Shown: positions 8,883-18,326 of the stretch, in pieces
Layout of the letters: every line of letters starts with the position of its first letter
How positions within the stretch are numbered: the stretch's first letter is position 1
NCBI GenBank assembly: GCA_913057785.1
Contig: CAJXPD010000007.1
Coordinates: 1-64,000 of the forward strand
DNA length: 64,000 nt
Direction: 5' to 3'
Source: an uncultured Lewinella sp.
Lineage (GTDB): Bacteria > Bacteroidota > Bacteroidia > Chitinophagales > Saprospiraceae
Made by a program: the position numbers and the translations under genes
The notes under the pieces: model-generated
Told to the model about the DNA's origin: nothing
The model's database searches: none
Seen by the model: only the letters and a program-made list of their open reading frames with translations

Positions 8883-8901
8883 AATACTACAAAATAGTAT
8901 T
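8883..8901. promoter_or_regulatory. Dyad operator between promoter and padR start
   Basis: Perfect inverted repeat AATACTA-N5-TAGTATT lying between the -7 box and the ATG at 8903. PadR-family repressors commonly control their own promoters through dyads in this position, so autoregulation is likely. Confidence 0.5.
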
Positions 8902-8902
8902 C

Positions 8903-9241
8903 ATGAAAAAAGGATCGAAACTTGGTGAGTTTGAAGAGATTGTCATCTTGACCGTTGGCATCTTAGGAGATAACGCCTACGGCGTCACGATTAAGGATGA
9001 AATAGAGGACAGAGTACGGCGAGAAGTTAGCGTTGGAGCGCTACAAACCACGCTCCGTAGATTAGAAAAGAAAGGGTTCCTATCGGCCAAACAAGGAGAC
9101 GGTTCGGCTAGTAGAGGCGGGCGACCAAAATTGTACTTCTCCATTACTCCCTATGGGAAAAAAGCCATTCAAGAAAGCAGAGACGTACGTAATTCTCTAT
9201 GGGATGCCTTGCCTCCTGGATTATTGAATGAAATTGCCTAA
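8903..9241 (+). CDS. PadR family transcriptional regulator
   Basis: 112 residues from the ATG at 8903 (MKKGSKLGEFEEIVILTV); the frame is open further upstream, but that part crosses the promoter. The winged-helix PadR domain fills the protein: LGEFEEIVILTVGILGDNAYG, the recognition-helix region around VSVGALQTTLRRLEKKGFL, and the wing RGGRPKLYFSITPYGKKAI. PadR proteins are small dimeric repressors that respond to ligands or membrane stress. The stop codon lies within or next to the start of the permease gene, so both are on one transcript. Orphan permeases paired with PadR regulators are a known pattern in Acidobacteria and Bacteroidota. Confidence 0.88.
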   Translation: MKKGSKLGEFEEIVILTVGILGDNAYGVTIKDEIEDRVRREVSVGALQTTLRRLEKKGFLSAKQGDGSASRGGRPKLYFSITPYGKKAIQESRDVRNSLWDALPPGLLNEIA

Positions 9242-9245
9242 GACC

Positions 9246-11879
9246 ATGAATGCACCACCGAAATGGCCTTTCAGACTCTTAAAATTATTCTGTAGAAAGG
9301 AATACCATTTAGATATCGAGGGAGATCTCCTGGAATTGTACGAACGAAGAGTGCAACGCCTAGGTCCGAAGAAAGCCAAACAGAAACTTTGGAAGGATGT
9401 GATCTTCCTTTTCCGCCCTAGCATGATACGATCTATATTACCCGACTTAAATACTTCACCCATGCTTAAGCATCACCTACAAATGGCCTTCCGGCATATC
9501 AGCCGGGATAAAACCTCTTTCCTAATCAACCTCATTGGTTTATCCGTCGGACTGACAGCAGTGCTACTGATCCTGCTTTGGGTTCAGGATGAATGGCAAT
9601 ATGACAAGTTTCATACAAAAGACGATCGTCTTTACAGCGTGTATCAGAATTATGACCGCCCTACCGGAGCACATACCACTGTTCGAACCCCTACCCCATT
9701 AGCCACTGCTTTGGCAGAGGAGTTACCAGAAGTAGAACAAGCTGTGGCTGTCAATGACTTTTTTCAATGGCGGAATTCCTTGGGGCTCTTGTCAAAAGAC
9801 GGAGAGTCAGTTGAAGCAAAGGCACTCATGGCTAGCCATGACTTTTTCGAAGTATTTTCCTTTGATGTCTTGACAGGGAATTCAGCTATGACCATGCAGC
9901 GAAAAGACCTGATTGCTATTTCGGACCAACTGGCTAAAAAGCTGTTTGGGTCCACCGAAGAGGCCTTAGGTAAAAGCCTTGAATGGGACCATTCTGGATT
10001 TAAAGGCTTATTTCAGGTAAGCGCCATTTTTTCAGCTCCTCCACAGAGCTCCAGTCTGCAATTTGATGTGTTATTTAGCATCGAACACCTGTTGGACAAT
10101 GATCGATGGGCTGGCAATTGGACCAATAACTATGTCCGCACCTATTTTGTTCTATCACCAGATACTGACATAGAATCCTTTAATCCCAAGATTGATCAAT
10201 TACTCTCTAGTAAAGAAGAGAAATACAGATCCTCCTTAGTATTCGCTGAACCTTTTTCAGATCAATATTTATATGGCCGTTTCGAGAACGGGAAAGTGGC
10301 AGGTGGAAGAATTGCCTATGTTCGATTATTTCTACTCCTAGCTGCAATGATTCTCATCATAGCTTGTATCAACTTTATGAACCTTTCTACGGCCAAAGCG
10401 AGCATTAAGATGAAAGAGATTGGGGTGAAGAAAACCCTGGGTGCTTCGCGATCTAGTCTTGCGACTCAGTTCTTGACAGAATCCATTTTGATGGCCTTTA
10501 TGGGAATTACCTTAGCCCTTCAGCTAGCGTACCTGCTTCTCCCCTTCTTCAATCGCATTGCGGATAAGGATATTTCAATCCCGATCAATCCCAGTTTCTT
10601 TACGGGTACAATAGTCCTTGGTTTAGCCACGGGCTTAATCGCTGGTAGTTATCCAGCGCTGTACCTTTCCGGATTTCGTCCAATTACCATTTTACGAGGC
10701 AAATTACCTTCCTTATTTGGCGAGCTGTGGATCAGAAAGGGTTTAGTCATATTTCAGTTTTCGCTTTCCCTGTTGTTGGTTACCGCACTTCTAGTAGTTA
10801 ATGATCAGATTCAATTCATCAAGGAAAAGCAGCTAGGCTATGATCGAGACAATGTAATCTCCTTCCAGTTCAAGGGTGAGGTTTATGACAACTGGTCAGG
10901 CTTACAAGACGGAAAATCGAATGAGACCTTTTACCGTTTCATGGAACAGCTCCGTAAAACACCCGGGATTCAAACCGCTTCCACCATATCATTTGGGAAC
11001 CTACTGGACAAAATTGCGGGGCAATCAGGCGTGAGTTGGAAAGGGCAAACCGAAGAAGAAAAAGGGATATCCTTTAAGTCACCAGTAGTGGGCTATGACT
11101 TTATTGAAACCATGGGAATACAGTTAAAGGAAGGCCGCACCTTCTCTCCGGAATTCAAAGACCATTATCATCGTATCATGCTCAATGAAAGTGCCGTAGA
11201 ACTAATCGGATTAGATGATCCTGTAGGCAAGACCTTGCGGATGAATGGTGGAGATTGCGAAATTATTGGTGTGGTAGAGAATTTCCAACATGGCTCCCTA
11301 TACGACATGATCGAACCCTTTATCTTTCGATTTGATATCAATGGCGGTAATGTGCTAGCAAAGATTCAGTCTGGAACACTGGCGGAGACCTTACCCCGCT
11401 TGGAAGAATTGCACGAAGAATTCCTTCCTGGACGCGCCTTTGAGTACACCTTCTTAGATGAGGACTATTTAGCCCTGTACAAATCTGAGTCGCAAGTGGC
11501 TATTCTCTCCAGATACTTCGCGGGCTTGGCCATTATTGTTTCTTGTTTAGGCCTGTTTGGTTTGGCCGTATTTACAGCTGAGCGTAGAAGGAAAGAGATT
11601 AGTGTTCGCAAAGTGCTGGGTGCCTCCATCTACAGCATTATGCATTTGTTGAGTTTTAGCTTTACGAAGGTGGTTCTAGGAGCGGTTCTGATTGCCACTC
11701 CCCTAGCCTATTGGGTATCGAGCAACTGGCTCAACAACTTCAGTGAGGGCATTAGCCTTTCTCCCTATTACCTTCTGGTACCCAGTGTGAGCGTGCTACT
11801 TTTGTCCTGGCTTACCGTGAGTTATCAAACCTATCGGGCTGCTAAAGTGAATCCATCCCGTGCATTGCAGGAGCAATAG
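9246..11879 (+). CDS. FtsX/MacB-like permease with N-terminal prefix domain (1)
   Basis: 877 residues. I prefer the ATG at 9246 (MNAPPKWPFRLLKLFC) because it aligns with the start of the paralogue at 15737; the ATG at 9228 would overlap padR by 14 bp. Residues 1-75 form a soluble 'permease prefix' segment (DIEGDLLELYERR). One membrane helix follows (FLINLIGLSVGLTAVLLILLWV), then a MacB-type periplasmic domain, three helices of a first FtsX domain, a second anchor helix with periplasmic domain, and a C-terminal FtsX domain with RRRKEISVRKVLGAS. This duplicated layout matches the ABC3 permease family; MacB-like proteins normally need an ATPase, but none is encoded here. Substrate or mechanotransmission role unknown. 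Confidence 0.85.
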   Translation: MNAPPKWPFRLLKLFCRKEYHLDIEGDLLELYERRVQRLGPKKAKQKLWKDVIFLFRPSMIRSILPDLNTSPMLKHHLQMAFRHISRDKTSFLINLIGLSVGLTAVLLILLWVQDEWQYDKFHTKDDRLYSVYQNYDRPTGAHTTVRTPTPLATALAEELPEVEQAVAVNDFFQWRNSLGLLSKDGESVEAKALMASHDFFEVFSFDVLTGNSAMTMQRKDLIAISDQLAKKLFGSTEEALGKSLEWDHSGFKGLFQVSAIFSAPPQSSSLQFDVLFSIEHLLDNDRWAGNWTNNYVRTYFVLSPDTDIESFNPKIDQLLSSKEEKYRSSLVFAEPFSDQYLYGRFENGKVAGGRIAYVRLFLLLAAMILIIACINFMNLSTAKASIKMKEIGVKKTLGASRSSLATQFLTESILMAFMGITLALQLAYLLLPFFNRIADKDISIPINPSFFTGTIVLGLATGLIAGSYPALYLSGFRPITILRGKLPSLFGELWIRKGLVIFQFSLSLLLVTALLVVNDQIQFIKEKQLGYDRDNVISFQFKGEVYDNWSGLQDGKSNETFYRFMEQLRKTPGIQTASTISFGNLLDKIAGQSGVSWKGQTEEEKGISFKSPVVGYDFIETMGIQLKEGRTFSPEFKDHYHRIMLNESAVELIGLDDPVGKTLRMNGGDCEIIGVVENFQHGSLYDMIEPFIFRFDINGGNVLAKIQSGTLAETLPRLEELHEEFLPGRAFEYTFLDEDYLALYKSESQVAILSRYFAGLAIIVSCLGLFGLAVFTAERRRKEISVRKVLGASIYSIMHLLSFSFTKVVLGAVLIATPLAYWVSSNWLNNFSEGISLSPYYLLVPSVSVLLLSWLTVSYQTYRAAKVNPSRALQEQ

Positions 11880-11904
11880 GACTGTTCGTTTATGGACAGT
11901 TTTC

Positions 11905-11918
11905 GTTCACATGTGAAC
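11905..11918. promoter_or_regulatory. 14-bp perfect palindrome between two permease genes
   Basis: GTTCACATGTGAAC lies in the 155-bp gap between permeases 1 and 2. Outer half-sites CTGTTC (11882-11887) and GAACAG (11915-11920) enlarge it into a possible hairpin. It could be an operator for the second permease or an mRNA hairpin; there is no T-run. Confidence 0.35.
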
Positions 11919-12034
11919 AGCAAAATATGGATACATCGTTAGATGTTTTACACTAAATACTTGTATATCAAGTTATTATACTAATTGGCATAAGCCTTGT
12001 ATTTTTCCCAGTGTAGTTCATAAACCACCTATCT

Positions 12035-14443
12035 ATGCTTCGTCATTTCATCACCTTGAGCCTGCGTAATTTTAAGCGTAATCGCACTACATTTCTCATC
12101 AATCTCTTGGGTCTATCCACTGGATTAACCTGCGTTATCTTGATCTACTTGTGGGTAAGTGATGAAAAGACCATCGACCACTTCCATTCTACCGATGAGC
12201 AGTTGTATCAAGTGATGAACAATCTAGAGTTGCCTTTTGATGTTCTCACTTTGGAGAGTACTCCCTATCAAATGGCGAGCAGCCTAGAGCAGGAGATGCC
12301 GGAAGTGGAAGCAGCGGTTGCCATCAACGATTTCTTTACTTGGCGGCATAAGGAAGGAGTGATTTCACACGCAAAAACCAAAGTAGAGGTTAAAGGCTTG
12401 TATTCAACTTCCTCCTTCTTCGAGGTATTTCCTCTTAAAATCCTCATGGGGCAGCCTCAAGAGCTTCTTCAACGAAAAGATGAAATTATAATATCTAAGA
12501 CCTTGAAGGACAGGGTTTTTCCAGATTTATCTAATCCAATAGGTGAAATATTAGAATTCGACCATTCAACCTACAATGGGAAGTTTAAGGTTGCAGGTGT
12601 TATGGCAGGACCACCTCCTAATGCTACCTGGCAATTTGATTTTATTCTACATTTCGATGCACTACTCGAACAGGATCCGGGAGCAAAGCAGTGGACGACC
12701 AATGCAGCAAAGACTTTCCTATTGTTGAGGAAAGACACTGACCCTGAGGAATTTAATGGGAAGATCGCCAATTACATTAATGATAGAAATCAATTCTCCA
12801 ATGCTTTCACCCCCTTTGTACAAAAATTTAGTGACAAATACCTGTATGGAAACTATGTCTCTGGAATTCAAAGCGGAGGGAGAATAGAATATGTAAAGCT
12901 CTTCTCTCTAATAGCCATCATTATATTACTGATCGCTTGTATCAACTTCATCAACCTTTCTACAGCTCAAGCATCGCTGAAAAGCAAGGAAGTTGGCGTA
13001 AAGAAGACCTTTGGCATTGGTAGAAGTACCCTCATCTGGCAATATCTAGGAGAATCGCTTCTACTAACAGCTTTCGCTGTATTATTGGCCATACAGCTAG
13101 CTTATTGGCTCCTACCCGCATTTAATCACATTGCTGGCAAGGAACTCAGTCTGGCCTTCAATAGCAGCACAGTGATTGCCTTACTGGTCATTACACTAGT
13201 GGCAGCTCTACTTGCTGGGATTTATCCTGCCTTCTACCTTTCCGGGTTCAAACCTGTCGAAGTTCTAAAGAGTAAAATACATCTATCTCGGAGCGAAGGT
13301 TGGATTCGAAAGGGCTTGGTGATTTCTCAATTTACCTTGTCTATTCTTTTCATAGTTGGGCTATGGGTAGTCCGTCAACAGATCGATCTAGCTCAAACCA
13401 AAAATATGGGCTATGACCGGGACAATGTGATCAGTTTTGATTGGAAGGGCCATCTCTATGATCAATGGAATGGGCTGTTGGACGGAAAATCCAATGACAA
13501 TTTCTACGCCTTCATGCGCCGGCTAAAGGAGGTTCCAGGCGTAGTCAATGTCAGCAATATGAGTGGGAATATCCTGAATGATATCTACGGTCAAACTGGG
13601 ATAACATGGAGCGGACAGGAAGAAGAGAAAGACTTTCACTTCCAGTCCCCATTGGTTGGTTTTGATTTTATAGAGACACTTGACATTACGTTACTAGCTG
13701 GACGATCCTTCTCAGAAGAAATGGGAGATGATTATGCAAAGGTGATCGTCAATGAGGCTACCGTAGAGCTCATGGGGCTAGAAGAGCCGATTGGTCATGT
13801 AATTGGTTTAAATGAAGGCAGCGAAATAGTGGGCGTGGTCGAAGATTTCCACTATGGCTCTATTCGAAATGGCATTGAACCGCTCATCTTTAGATGTGAA
13901 CAGAATGGTAGGAACATCTTAGTTAGAATCAAGGCAGGAAGTGAAAAAGCCACCTTGGAACGCCTCAAACAGCAATACGAAGCCTTTCTGCCAGGCTACT
14001 CCTTTGAATTTAGTTTCTTGGATGATGATTATCAGGCACTTTATGAGGCGGAACAGAAGGTATCTTCCCTTTCCTGGTACTTTGCTTGTCTTGCCATCCT
14101 GATTTCTTGCCTAGGGCTATTTGGATTAGCCACCTTTACTGCAGAGCGGAGACGGAAGGAAATTAGCATTAGAAGAGTCCTCGGGGCGAGTAGTTTGAGG
14201 ATTGTAAAGCTATTGAGTCGGGACTTTACACAAACCGTTCTAATAGCCATTTTAATTGCGCTTCCGATTAGTTATCTGCTGGCTAAAAATTGGTTAGCCA
14301 GCTTCGCCAGCAGTATAGAGCTTCCACCAGCTATCTTTATCGGCACAGGGACCTTGGTATTGTTGATTGCCTGGTTAACCGTTGGGTTTCAGACCTATCA
14401 GGCTGCTAGGGCCAACCCCATTCATGCCCTAAAAGAAGACTAG
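12035..14443 (+). CDS. FtsX/MacB-like permease without prefix domain (2)
   Basis: 802 residues. It begins directly with the first membrane helix (NRTTFLINLLGLSTGLTCVILIYLWV) and so lacks the prefix segment of permease 1. The remainder parallels permease 1 closely: SDKYLYGNYVSGIQSGGRIEYVKLF before the first FtsX helices, LSTAQASLKSKEVGVKKTFG after them, and ERRRKEISIRRVLGAS in the C-terminal domain. It is probably a duplicate of its neighbour and follows it by 155 bp. No ATP-binding subunit is adjacent. The stop overlaps by four bases the end of the converging methyltransferase gene. Confidence 0.85.
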   Translation: MLRHFITLSLRNFKRNRTTFLINLLGLSTGLTCVILIYLWVSDEKTIDHFHSTDEQLYQVMNNLELPFDVLTLESTPYQMASSLEQEMPEVEAAVAINDFFTWRHKEGVISHAKTKVEVKGLYSTSSFFEVFPLKILMGQPQELLQRKDEIIISKTLKDRVFPDLSNPIGEILEFDHSTYNGKFKVAGVMAGPPPNATWQFDFILHFDALLEQDPGAKQWTTNAAKTFLLLRKDTDPEEFNGKIANYINDRNQFSNAFTPFVQKFSDKYLYGNYVSGIQSGGRIEYVKLFSLIAIIILLIACINFINLSTAQASLKSKEVGVKKTFGIGRSTLIWQYLGESLLLTAFAVLLAIQLAYWLLPAFNHIAGKELSLAFNSSTVIALLVITLVAALLAGIYPAFYLSGFKPVEVLKSKIHLSRSEGWIRKGLVISQFTLSILFIVGLWVVRQQIDLAQTKNMGYDRDNVISFDWKGHLYDQWNGLLDGKSNDNFYAFMRRLKEVPGVVNVSNMSGNILNDIYGQTGITWSGQEEEKDFHFQSPLVGFDFIETLDITLLAGRSFSEEMGDDYAKVIVNEATVELMGLEEPIGHVIGLNEGSEIVGVVEDFHYGSIRNGIEPLIFRCEQNGRNILVRIKAGSEKATLERLKQQYEAFLPGYSFEFSFLDDDYQALYEAEQKVSSLSWYFACLAILISCLGLFGLATFTAERRRKEISIRRVLGASSLRIVKLLSRDFTQTVLIAILIALPISYLLAKNWLASFASSIELPPAIFIGTGTLVLLIAWLTVGFQTYQAARANPIHALKED

Positions 14444-15111
14444 TTGTCAACCATACTAACTCTGATGGCGAATTGCAAATAACGGGTATCTGTTCCCAAG
14501 ATTCTGGTGACCAACTGACCTAATAATCCCTTTAGTAAGGAATCTCCTTCGTACCGGTTTATACCTTGGAAATATTCTATCTGAAAGTTGTGCTTGTCTA
14601 AAGTTTTGCGCAAACTTTTTTCCGTGAAAAAACGAAAATGGGTTTTATCCAATATCCCTGCCTCTTTGTACTCCCAATCTTTCTTAATCAACAATTCATA
14701 TAAATTAAGGATGTGCCGCACATTCGGTATCGATGCGACCAGGACTCCTCCTGGTACCAGCTTTGACTGAATACTGCGAAAGAAGTGATCGTGATCTGTC
14801 ATGTGCTCTATCACATCATTACAAATGATCAAATCGAAATACCCTTCCGGCAGTTCCTGTACCCTTTCCTCATACGTACCTACCAAGACTTTATCTAAGA
14901 CTTCTCCAGCCATTTCCGCAGCTACCGGTGCGGGCTCCAAGCCCCAGTATTCATTAGTTCGATCTAAGTTGGCTCGAAAGCGGCCTTCCCCACACCCCAC
15001 CTCCAACACCCTTTCGTAGTTTTCGGGTAAGGCTGGTATCATTTCCTTCCGATGATGGATATAATAATTCGAGTCAGTGCTCATCCCAATCATATGATAT
15101 ATGTTAAGCAT
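14440..15111 (-). CDS. Class I SAM-dependent methyltransferase
   Basis: 223 residues. Motif I, VLEVGCGEGRF (35-45), binds S-adenosylmethionine; YFDLIICNDVIEHM is the motif II/post region and GGVLVASIPNVRHILNLYELL is motif III. This is the Methyltransf_11/23-like type found in polysaccharide, lipid and small-molecule methylation; the C-terminal part (HFRFFTEKSLRKTL) is shared with glycan-cluster methyltransferases. The start could be the ATG at 15111 or one of two ATGs up to 27 bases inside. It sits alone and inverted between two padR-permease units, so no substrate is suggested by context. Confidence 0.8.
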   Translation of the reverse strand: MLNIYHMIGMSTDSNYYIHHRKEMIPALPENYERVLEVGCGEGRFRANLDRTNEYWGLEPAPVAAEMAGEVLDKVLVGTYEERVQELPEGYFDLIICNDVIEHMTDHDHFFRSIQSKLVPGGVLVASIPNVRHILNLYELLIKKDWEYKEAGILDKTHFRFFTEKSLRKTLDKHNFQIEYFQGINRYEGDSLLKGLLGQLVTRILGTDTRYLQFAIRVSMVDN

Positions 15112-15184
15112 TCAAGATAGATATATTCTTCTCCATAAGGCAAGTTTTTGCCCTTCCAGGCCAACAACTTGCAAATTCTGATTG

Positions 15185-15238
15185 ATTTACTTAACAAAAG
15201 TGAAAATAATTTATTATATTTACATTTGTTAAGTAAAT
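15185..15238. promoter_or_regulatory. Inverted operator pair and -7 box of the second padR gene
   Basis: ATTTACTTAACAAA (15185-15198) and its exact reverse complement TTTGTTAAGTAAAT (15225-15238) are 26 bp apart. The second copy also forms a local dyad, TACATTT-N7-AAATGTA (15221-15241). The -7 box TACATTTG (15221-15228) overlaps that copy, so a bound protein would block the promoter. The ATG at 15247 follows. The best guess is the PadR's own binding sites. Confidence 0.5.
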
Positions 15239-15246
15239 GTATCGCT

Positions 15247-15570
15247 ATGAAGTCTCAGAGTTTAGGAGAATTTGAAGAGCTTGTCTTATTAACGGTAGCT
15301 GCCCAACATGATACAGCCTACGGGGTATCCATTAAGGAAAGCTTAGAAAAGGAATTGGATAAAAAGATTAACATCAGCGCTGTACACGTGGCACTTAAGC
15401 GGATGTCCGACAAAGGATACGTTAATGCGCGTTTTGGTGGCATTACGCAGGATCGTGGAGGGAGACGTAAGAAGTATTATGTGATCACGGCCTTTGGCAA
15501 ACAGATGCTGGATAAGCAATTTGAAATTCGCAATAGTCTTTATCAAAGGATACCTAATATTTCCTTTTGA
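15247..15570 (+). CDS. PadR family transcriptional regulator (second)
   Basis: 107 residues from the ATG at 15247 (MKSQSLGEFEELVLLTV); the frame is open upstream through the operator, which is unlikely to be coding. It is closely similar to the PadR at 8903: LGEFEELVLLTVAAQHDTAYG, ISAVHVALKRMSDKGYV and RGGRRKKYYVITAFGKQML. It should act as a small repressor of its own promoter and of the permease at 15737. Unlike the first unit, where padR and permease overlap, these genes are separated by a 162-bp fold-back sequence. Confidence 0.88.
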   Translation: MKSQSLGEFEELVLLTVAAQHDTAYGVSIKESLEKELDKKINISAVHVALKRMSDKGYVNARFGGITQDRGGRRKKYYVITAFGKQMLDKQFEIRNSLYQRIPNISF

Positions 15571-15732
15571 TGAAGTTGGTTAAAAATATCTCACTGGCCG
15601 CGATGAAGCTCTTTTTGGCCCACTCTTCGTTTTTTTATCGCCACGTAGCGATGCTATGTGACTCAAAAAAAGCCTCAATTGAGCCAAAAATATTGTCCAT
15701 TTCGGCTCAGCAGACATTCTTAAACAACTTCA
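15571..15732. repeat. 162-bp fold-back (MITE-like) element
   Basis: Nearly the whole gap between padR and the permease is one imperfect palindrome centred on GAT at 15650-15652. Its ends are TGAAGTTGGTTAA (15571-15583) and TTAAACAACTTCA (15720-15732), inverted with one mismatch. The inner stem is CACGTAGC (15642-15649) with GCTATGTG (15653-15660), flanked by a T7 run on the left and an A7 run on the right. By hand alignment roughly two thirds of the two 79-80 base arms can pair. No clear target-site duplication was seen. It could be a transposon derivative, a processed RNA hairpin or an attenuator within the operon. Confidence 0.65.
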
Positions 15733-15736
15733 ATAA

Positions 15737-18310
15737 ATGAAGAATAGCCCACCCAACTTAGCGCTACGATTCCTTCGCTGGTTTTGTAAGGAGGATTTTA
15801 TTGAGGAAATAGAAGGGAATTTACTAGAAGTTTTTGAAAGCCAATTTGAGGAAGAATCCAGATGGAGTACACTGTGGTTCTACTGGCAAGTTATTACCCA
15901 TTTTCGACCCGACTTTATTAAACCCAACCCACTCATGACCTTCTTTTCAAAAAGCCTTTTACGCCATAATCTCTTAATCAGCTATCGCTCATTTTTAAGA
16001 AACAAAAGATCTTTTTTCATTAACCTGACCGGTTTATCGGCTGGCTTGGCATGTGTTCTACTCATTTATCTTTGGGTAGCTGATGAATGGCAATTTGACC
16101 GGTTTCATGAAAATGACCAGCAGTTATACAGAGTCCTTCAGAATCATACTTCGCCTAGCGGTATCAATACTTGGAAGAATACTCCTGAACCTTTAGCCGA
16201 CGCCCTACAAGCGGAGGTACCTGGAATATCCGAGGCGATATCGGTCAGCAGTAAAGAAGAAAGCCCGGGAGGGGTGTTGAGCAATGGCGAACATTCTAGC
16301 ATTAGCCGAGGGATTTATGCTAGTCCTACCTTTTTCAATGTGTTTAGCTTCCCACTAAAGGAAGGCACGATCGAACAGGTGCTTACGAGAAAGAATTCAA
16401 TAGTACTATCAGAAAAAACCGCCAAGAAGCTCTTCCCACAAGAACAATCTTTCATTGGTAAGACCGTCAAATTCAGAGATCAAGCTTTGGAAGTAAGTGG
16501 CATGTTTAAAGATGTTCCATCCTACTCCTCCCTACAGTTTGACTTCGTCTTATCTATCGATCTGATGACCGACATGGATGAATATGCCGGACAATGGAAC
16601 GGAGACTATGCACGAACTTATGTCCTATTAAATGATCATTCGGAAGCGGAGAAGATCAGTACTAGTCTTGGCGAGTTCTTGAAAACGGGAGTGGCTCAGC
16701 GCAAGCGCTCTACTTTATTCTTGCAAAAATATAGTGATCAATACCTGCACGGGAATTTCAAAGATGGTTTCCTGGCTGGAGGTAGAATCTCCTATGTAAA
16801 GTTATTCTCCATTACGGCTCTATTCATTCTCTTAATTGCCTGCTTCAATTTTATGAACCTGTCCACGGCACAGGCTGGATTGAAAATGAAAGAAATTGGA
16901 GTGAAGAAAACGATGGGAGCCCAAAAATACATCCTAGTAGGGCAGTTTCTAACAGAGTCCTTACTAATGAGTTTTCTGTCTCTTGTGATGGCACTCTGCT
17001 TAATGGCTTTCTTAATCCCTTATTTCAATCAACTTACTGGTAAGTCCTTGGGGCTGGTTTTCCGCTGGCAAACGGTAGGCGTGATTTTAGCCATTGTTTT
17101 GATCACAGGGTTTGTAGCTGGCTCTTATCCCGCTTTTTATCTCTCCAAGTTCCAACCTAAAGTGGTATTGAATGGGGATTGGCAAGGAGCAGCAGGGGGT
17201 GCTTGGCTAAGAAAAAGTCTGGTGGTATTGCAATTTAGCTTATCCGTGCTTTTCATGGTTTCTGTGTTTATTGTACATGGGCAGTTGAAATATATCCAGG
17301 ATAAGCATCTTGGATTCGATAGAGATAATGTAATTCAGTTTAATCGTGCGGCTTTCACTGGAGACTATAAGACGTTTTTGCAGGAGCTCGACAAGATCCC
17401 GGGTGTACAGAACGTGGCCAACATGGCTACGCCAATCTTGGCTGGAGGCGGAGGGCAGAGCGGCTATTCCTGGAGAGGCCAAGAAGAGGATAAGAAATAC
17501 CTCTTTAAATCTCCGATTATTTCCTACAATGTGATCGAAACGCTTGACATGGAATTGCTTGCAGGTAGGACTTATTCTGAGGAATATGGAGACGAAAAAA
17601 ATAAGATCATTATCAATGAATCAGCCCGCCAAATGATGGGATTAGAAGATCCGATCGGAATGCAAATAGACTATGGAGACAATAAAAGAGAGATCATCGG
17701 CGTCGTGGACGATTTCCACTACGGATCTATACATCAAGCTGTAAAGCCCCTGATTTTCCGCATGTATCCTGGAGGCAGACGCGTCATTGCTCGGCTTGAA
17801 GCAGGCAACGAACGTGAATCGCTTGCCCAGATCGAAACTTTATACGAAAAGCACCATCCCCCCTACCCTTTCAAATATACTTTCTTGGATGAGCAATACC
17901 AGCGTCTCCATGAATCAGAAAGCAAGGTAGCTAGCCTCTCCACGTATTTCACGGGGCTTGCTATACTGATTTCAACCTTGGGCATCCTAGGCTTAGCTAT
18001 GTTCATGGCCGAACAGCGGTCCAAGGAAATCGGCGTGCGGAAGGTCTTAGGAGCTACCGATTGGAACATCATCCAGCTATTGGGGTCAAGTTTTACCCGA
18101 CTCATCCTGTTGGGCGTAATCATTGCTTTGCCCGTTAGTTACTGGGGTGCACAGCAATGGCTAGGTCAATTCGCCTATCATATGGACTTGAAATGGTGGT
18201 TATTTATGGCAGCAGCACTGATTACCATTACCATTGCCACCCTTGCCATCTTGATACAAGCTTGGAAGGCCGTCAATGTGAGTCCAGCGGTATGTCTAAG
18301 AAATGAATAA
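15737..18310 (+). CDS. FtsX/MacB-like permease with N-terminal prefix domain (3)
   Basis: 857 residues. The prefix segment (residues 1-70, LRFLRWFCKEDFIEEIEGNL) matches that of permease 1. The first helix is FFINLTGLSAGLACVLLIYLWV; SDQYLHGNFKDGFLAGGRISYV precedes the first FtsX helices and EQRSKEIGVRKVLGATDWN lies in the last FtsX domain. It forms a unit with the second padR gene. Like its paralogues it lacks an adjacent ATPase gene. A role in envelope stress, export or signal transmission is possible but cannot be read from the sequence. Confidence 0.85.
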   Translation: MKNSPPNLALRFLRWFCKEDFIEEIEGNLLEVFESQFEEESRWSTLWFYWQVITHFRPDFIKPNPLMTFFSKSLLRHNLLISYRSFLRNKRSFFINLTGLSAGLACVLLIYLWVADEWQFDRFHENDQQLYRVLQNHTSPSGINTWKNTPEPLADALQAEVPGISEAISVSSKEESPGGVLSNGEHSSISRGIYASPTFFNVFSFPLKEGTIEQVLTRKNSIVLSEKTAKKLFPQEQSFIGKTVKFRDQALEVSGMFKDVPSYSSLQFDFVLSIDLMTDMDEYAGQWNGDYARTYVLLNDHSEAEKISTSLGEFLKTGVAQRKRSTLFLQKYSDQYLHGNFKDGFLAGGRISYVKLFSITALFILLIACFNFMNLSTAQAGLKMKEIGVKKTMGAQKYILVGQFLTESLLMSFLSLVMALCLMAFLIPYFNQLTGKSLGLVFRWQTVGVILAIVLITGFVAGSYPAFYLSKFQPKVVLNGDWQGAAGGAWLRKSLVVLQFSLSVLFMVSVFIVHGQLKYIQDKHLGFDRDNVIQFNRAAFTGDYKTFLQELDKIPGVQNVANMATPILAGGGGQSGYSWRGQEEDKKYLFKSPIISYNVIETLDMELLAGRTYSEEYGDEKNKIIINESARQMMGLEDPIGMQIDYGDNKREIIGVVDDFHYGSIHQAVKPLIFRMYPGGRRVIARLEAGNERESLAQIETLYEKHHPPYPFKYTFLDEQYQRLHESESKVASLSTYFTGLAILISTLGILGLAMFMAEQRSKEIGVRKVLGATDWNIIQLLGSSFTRLILLGVIIALPVSYWGAQQWLGQFAYHMDLKWWLFMAAALITITIATLAILIQAWKAVNVSPAVCLRNE

Positions 18311-18326
18311 GCCAAAGCGTACGAGC

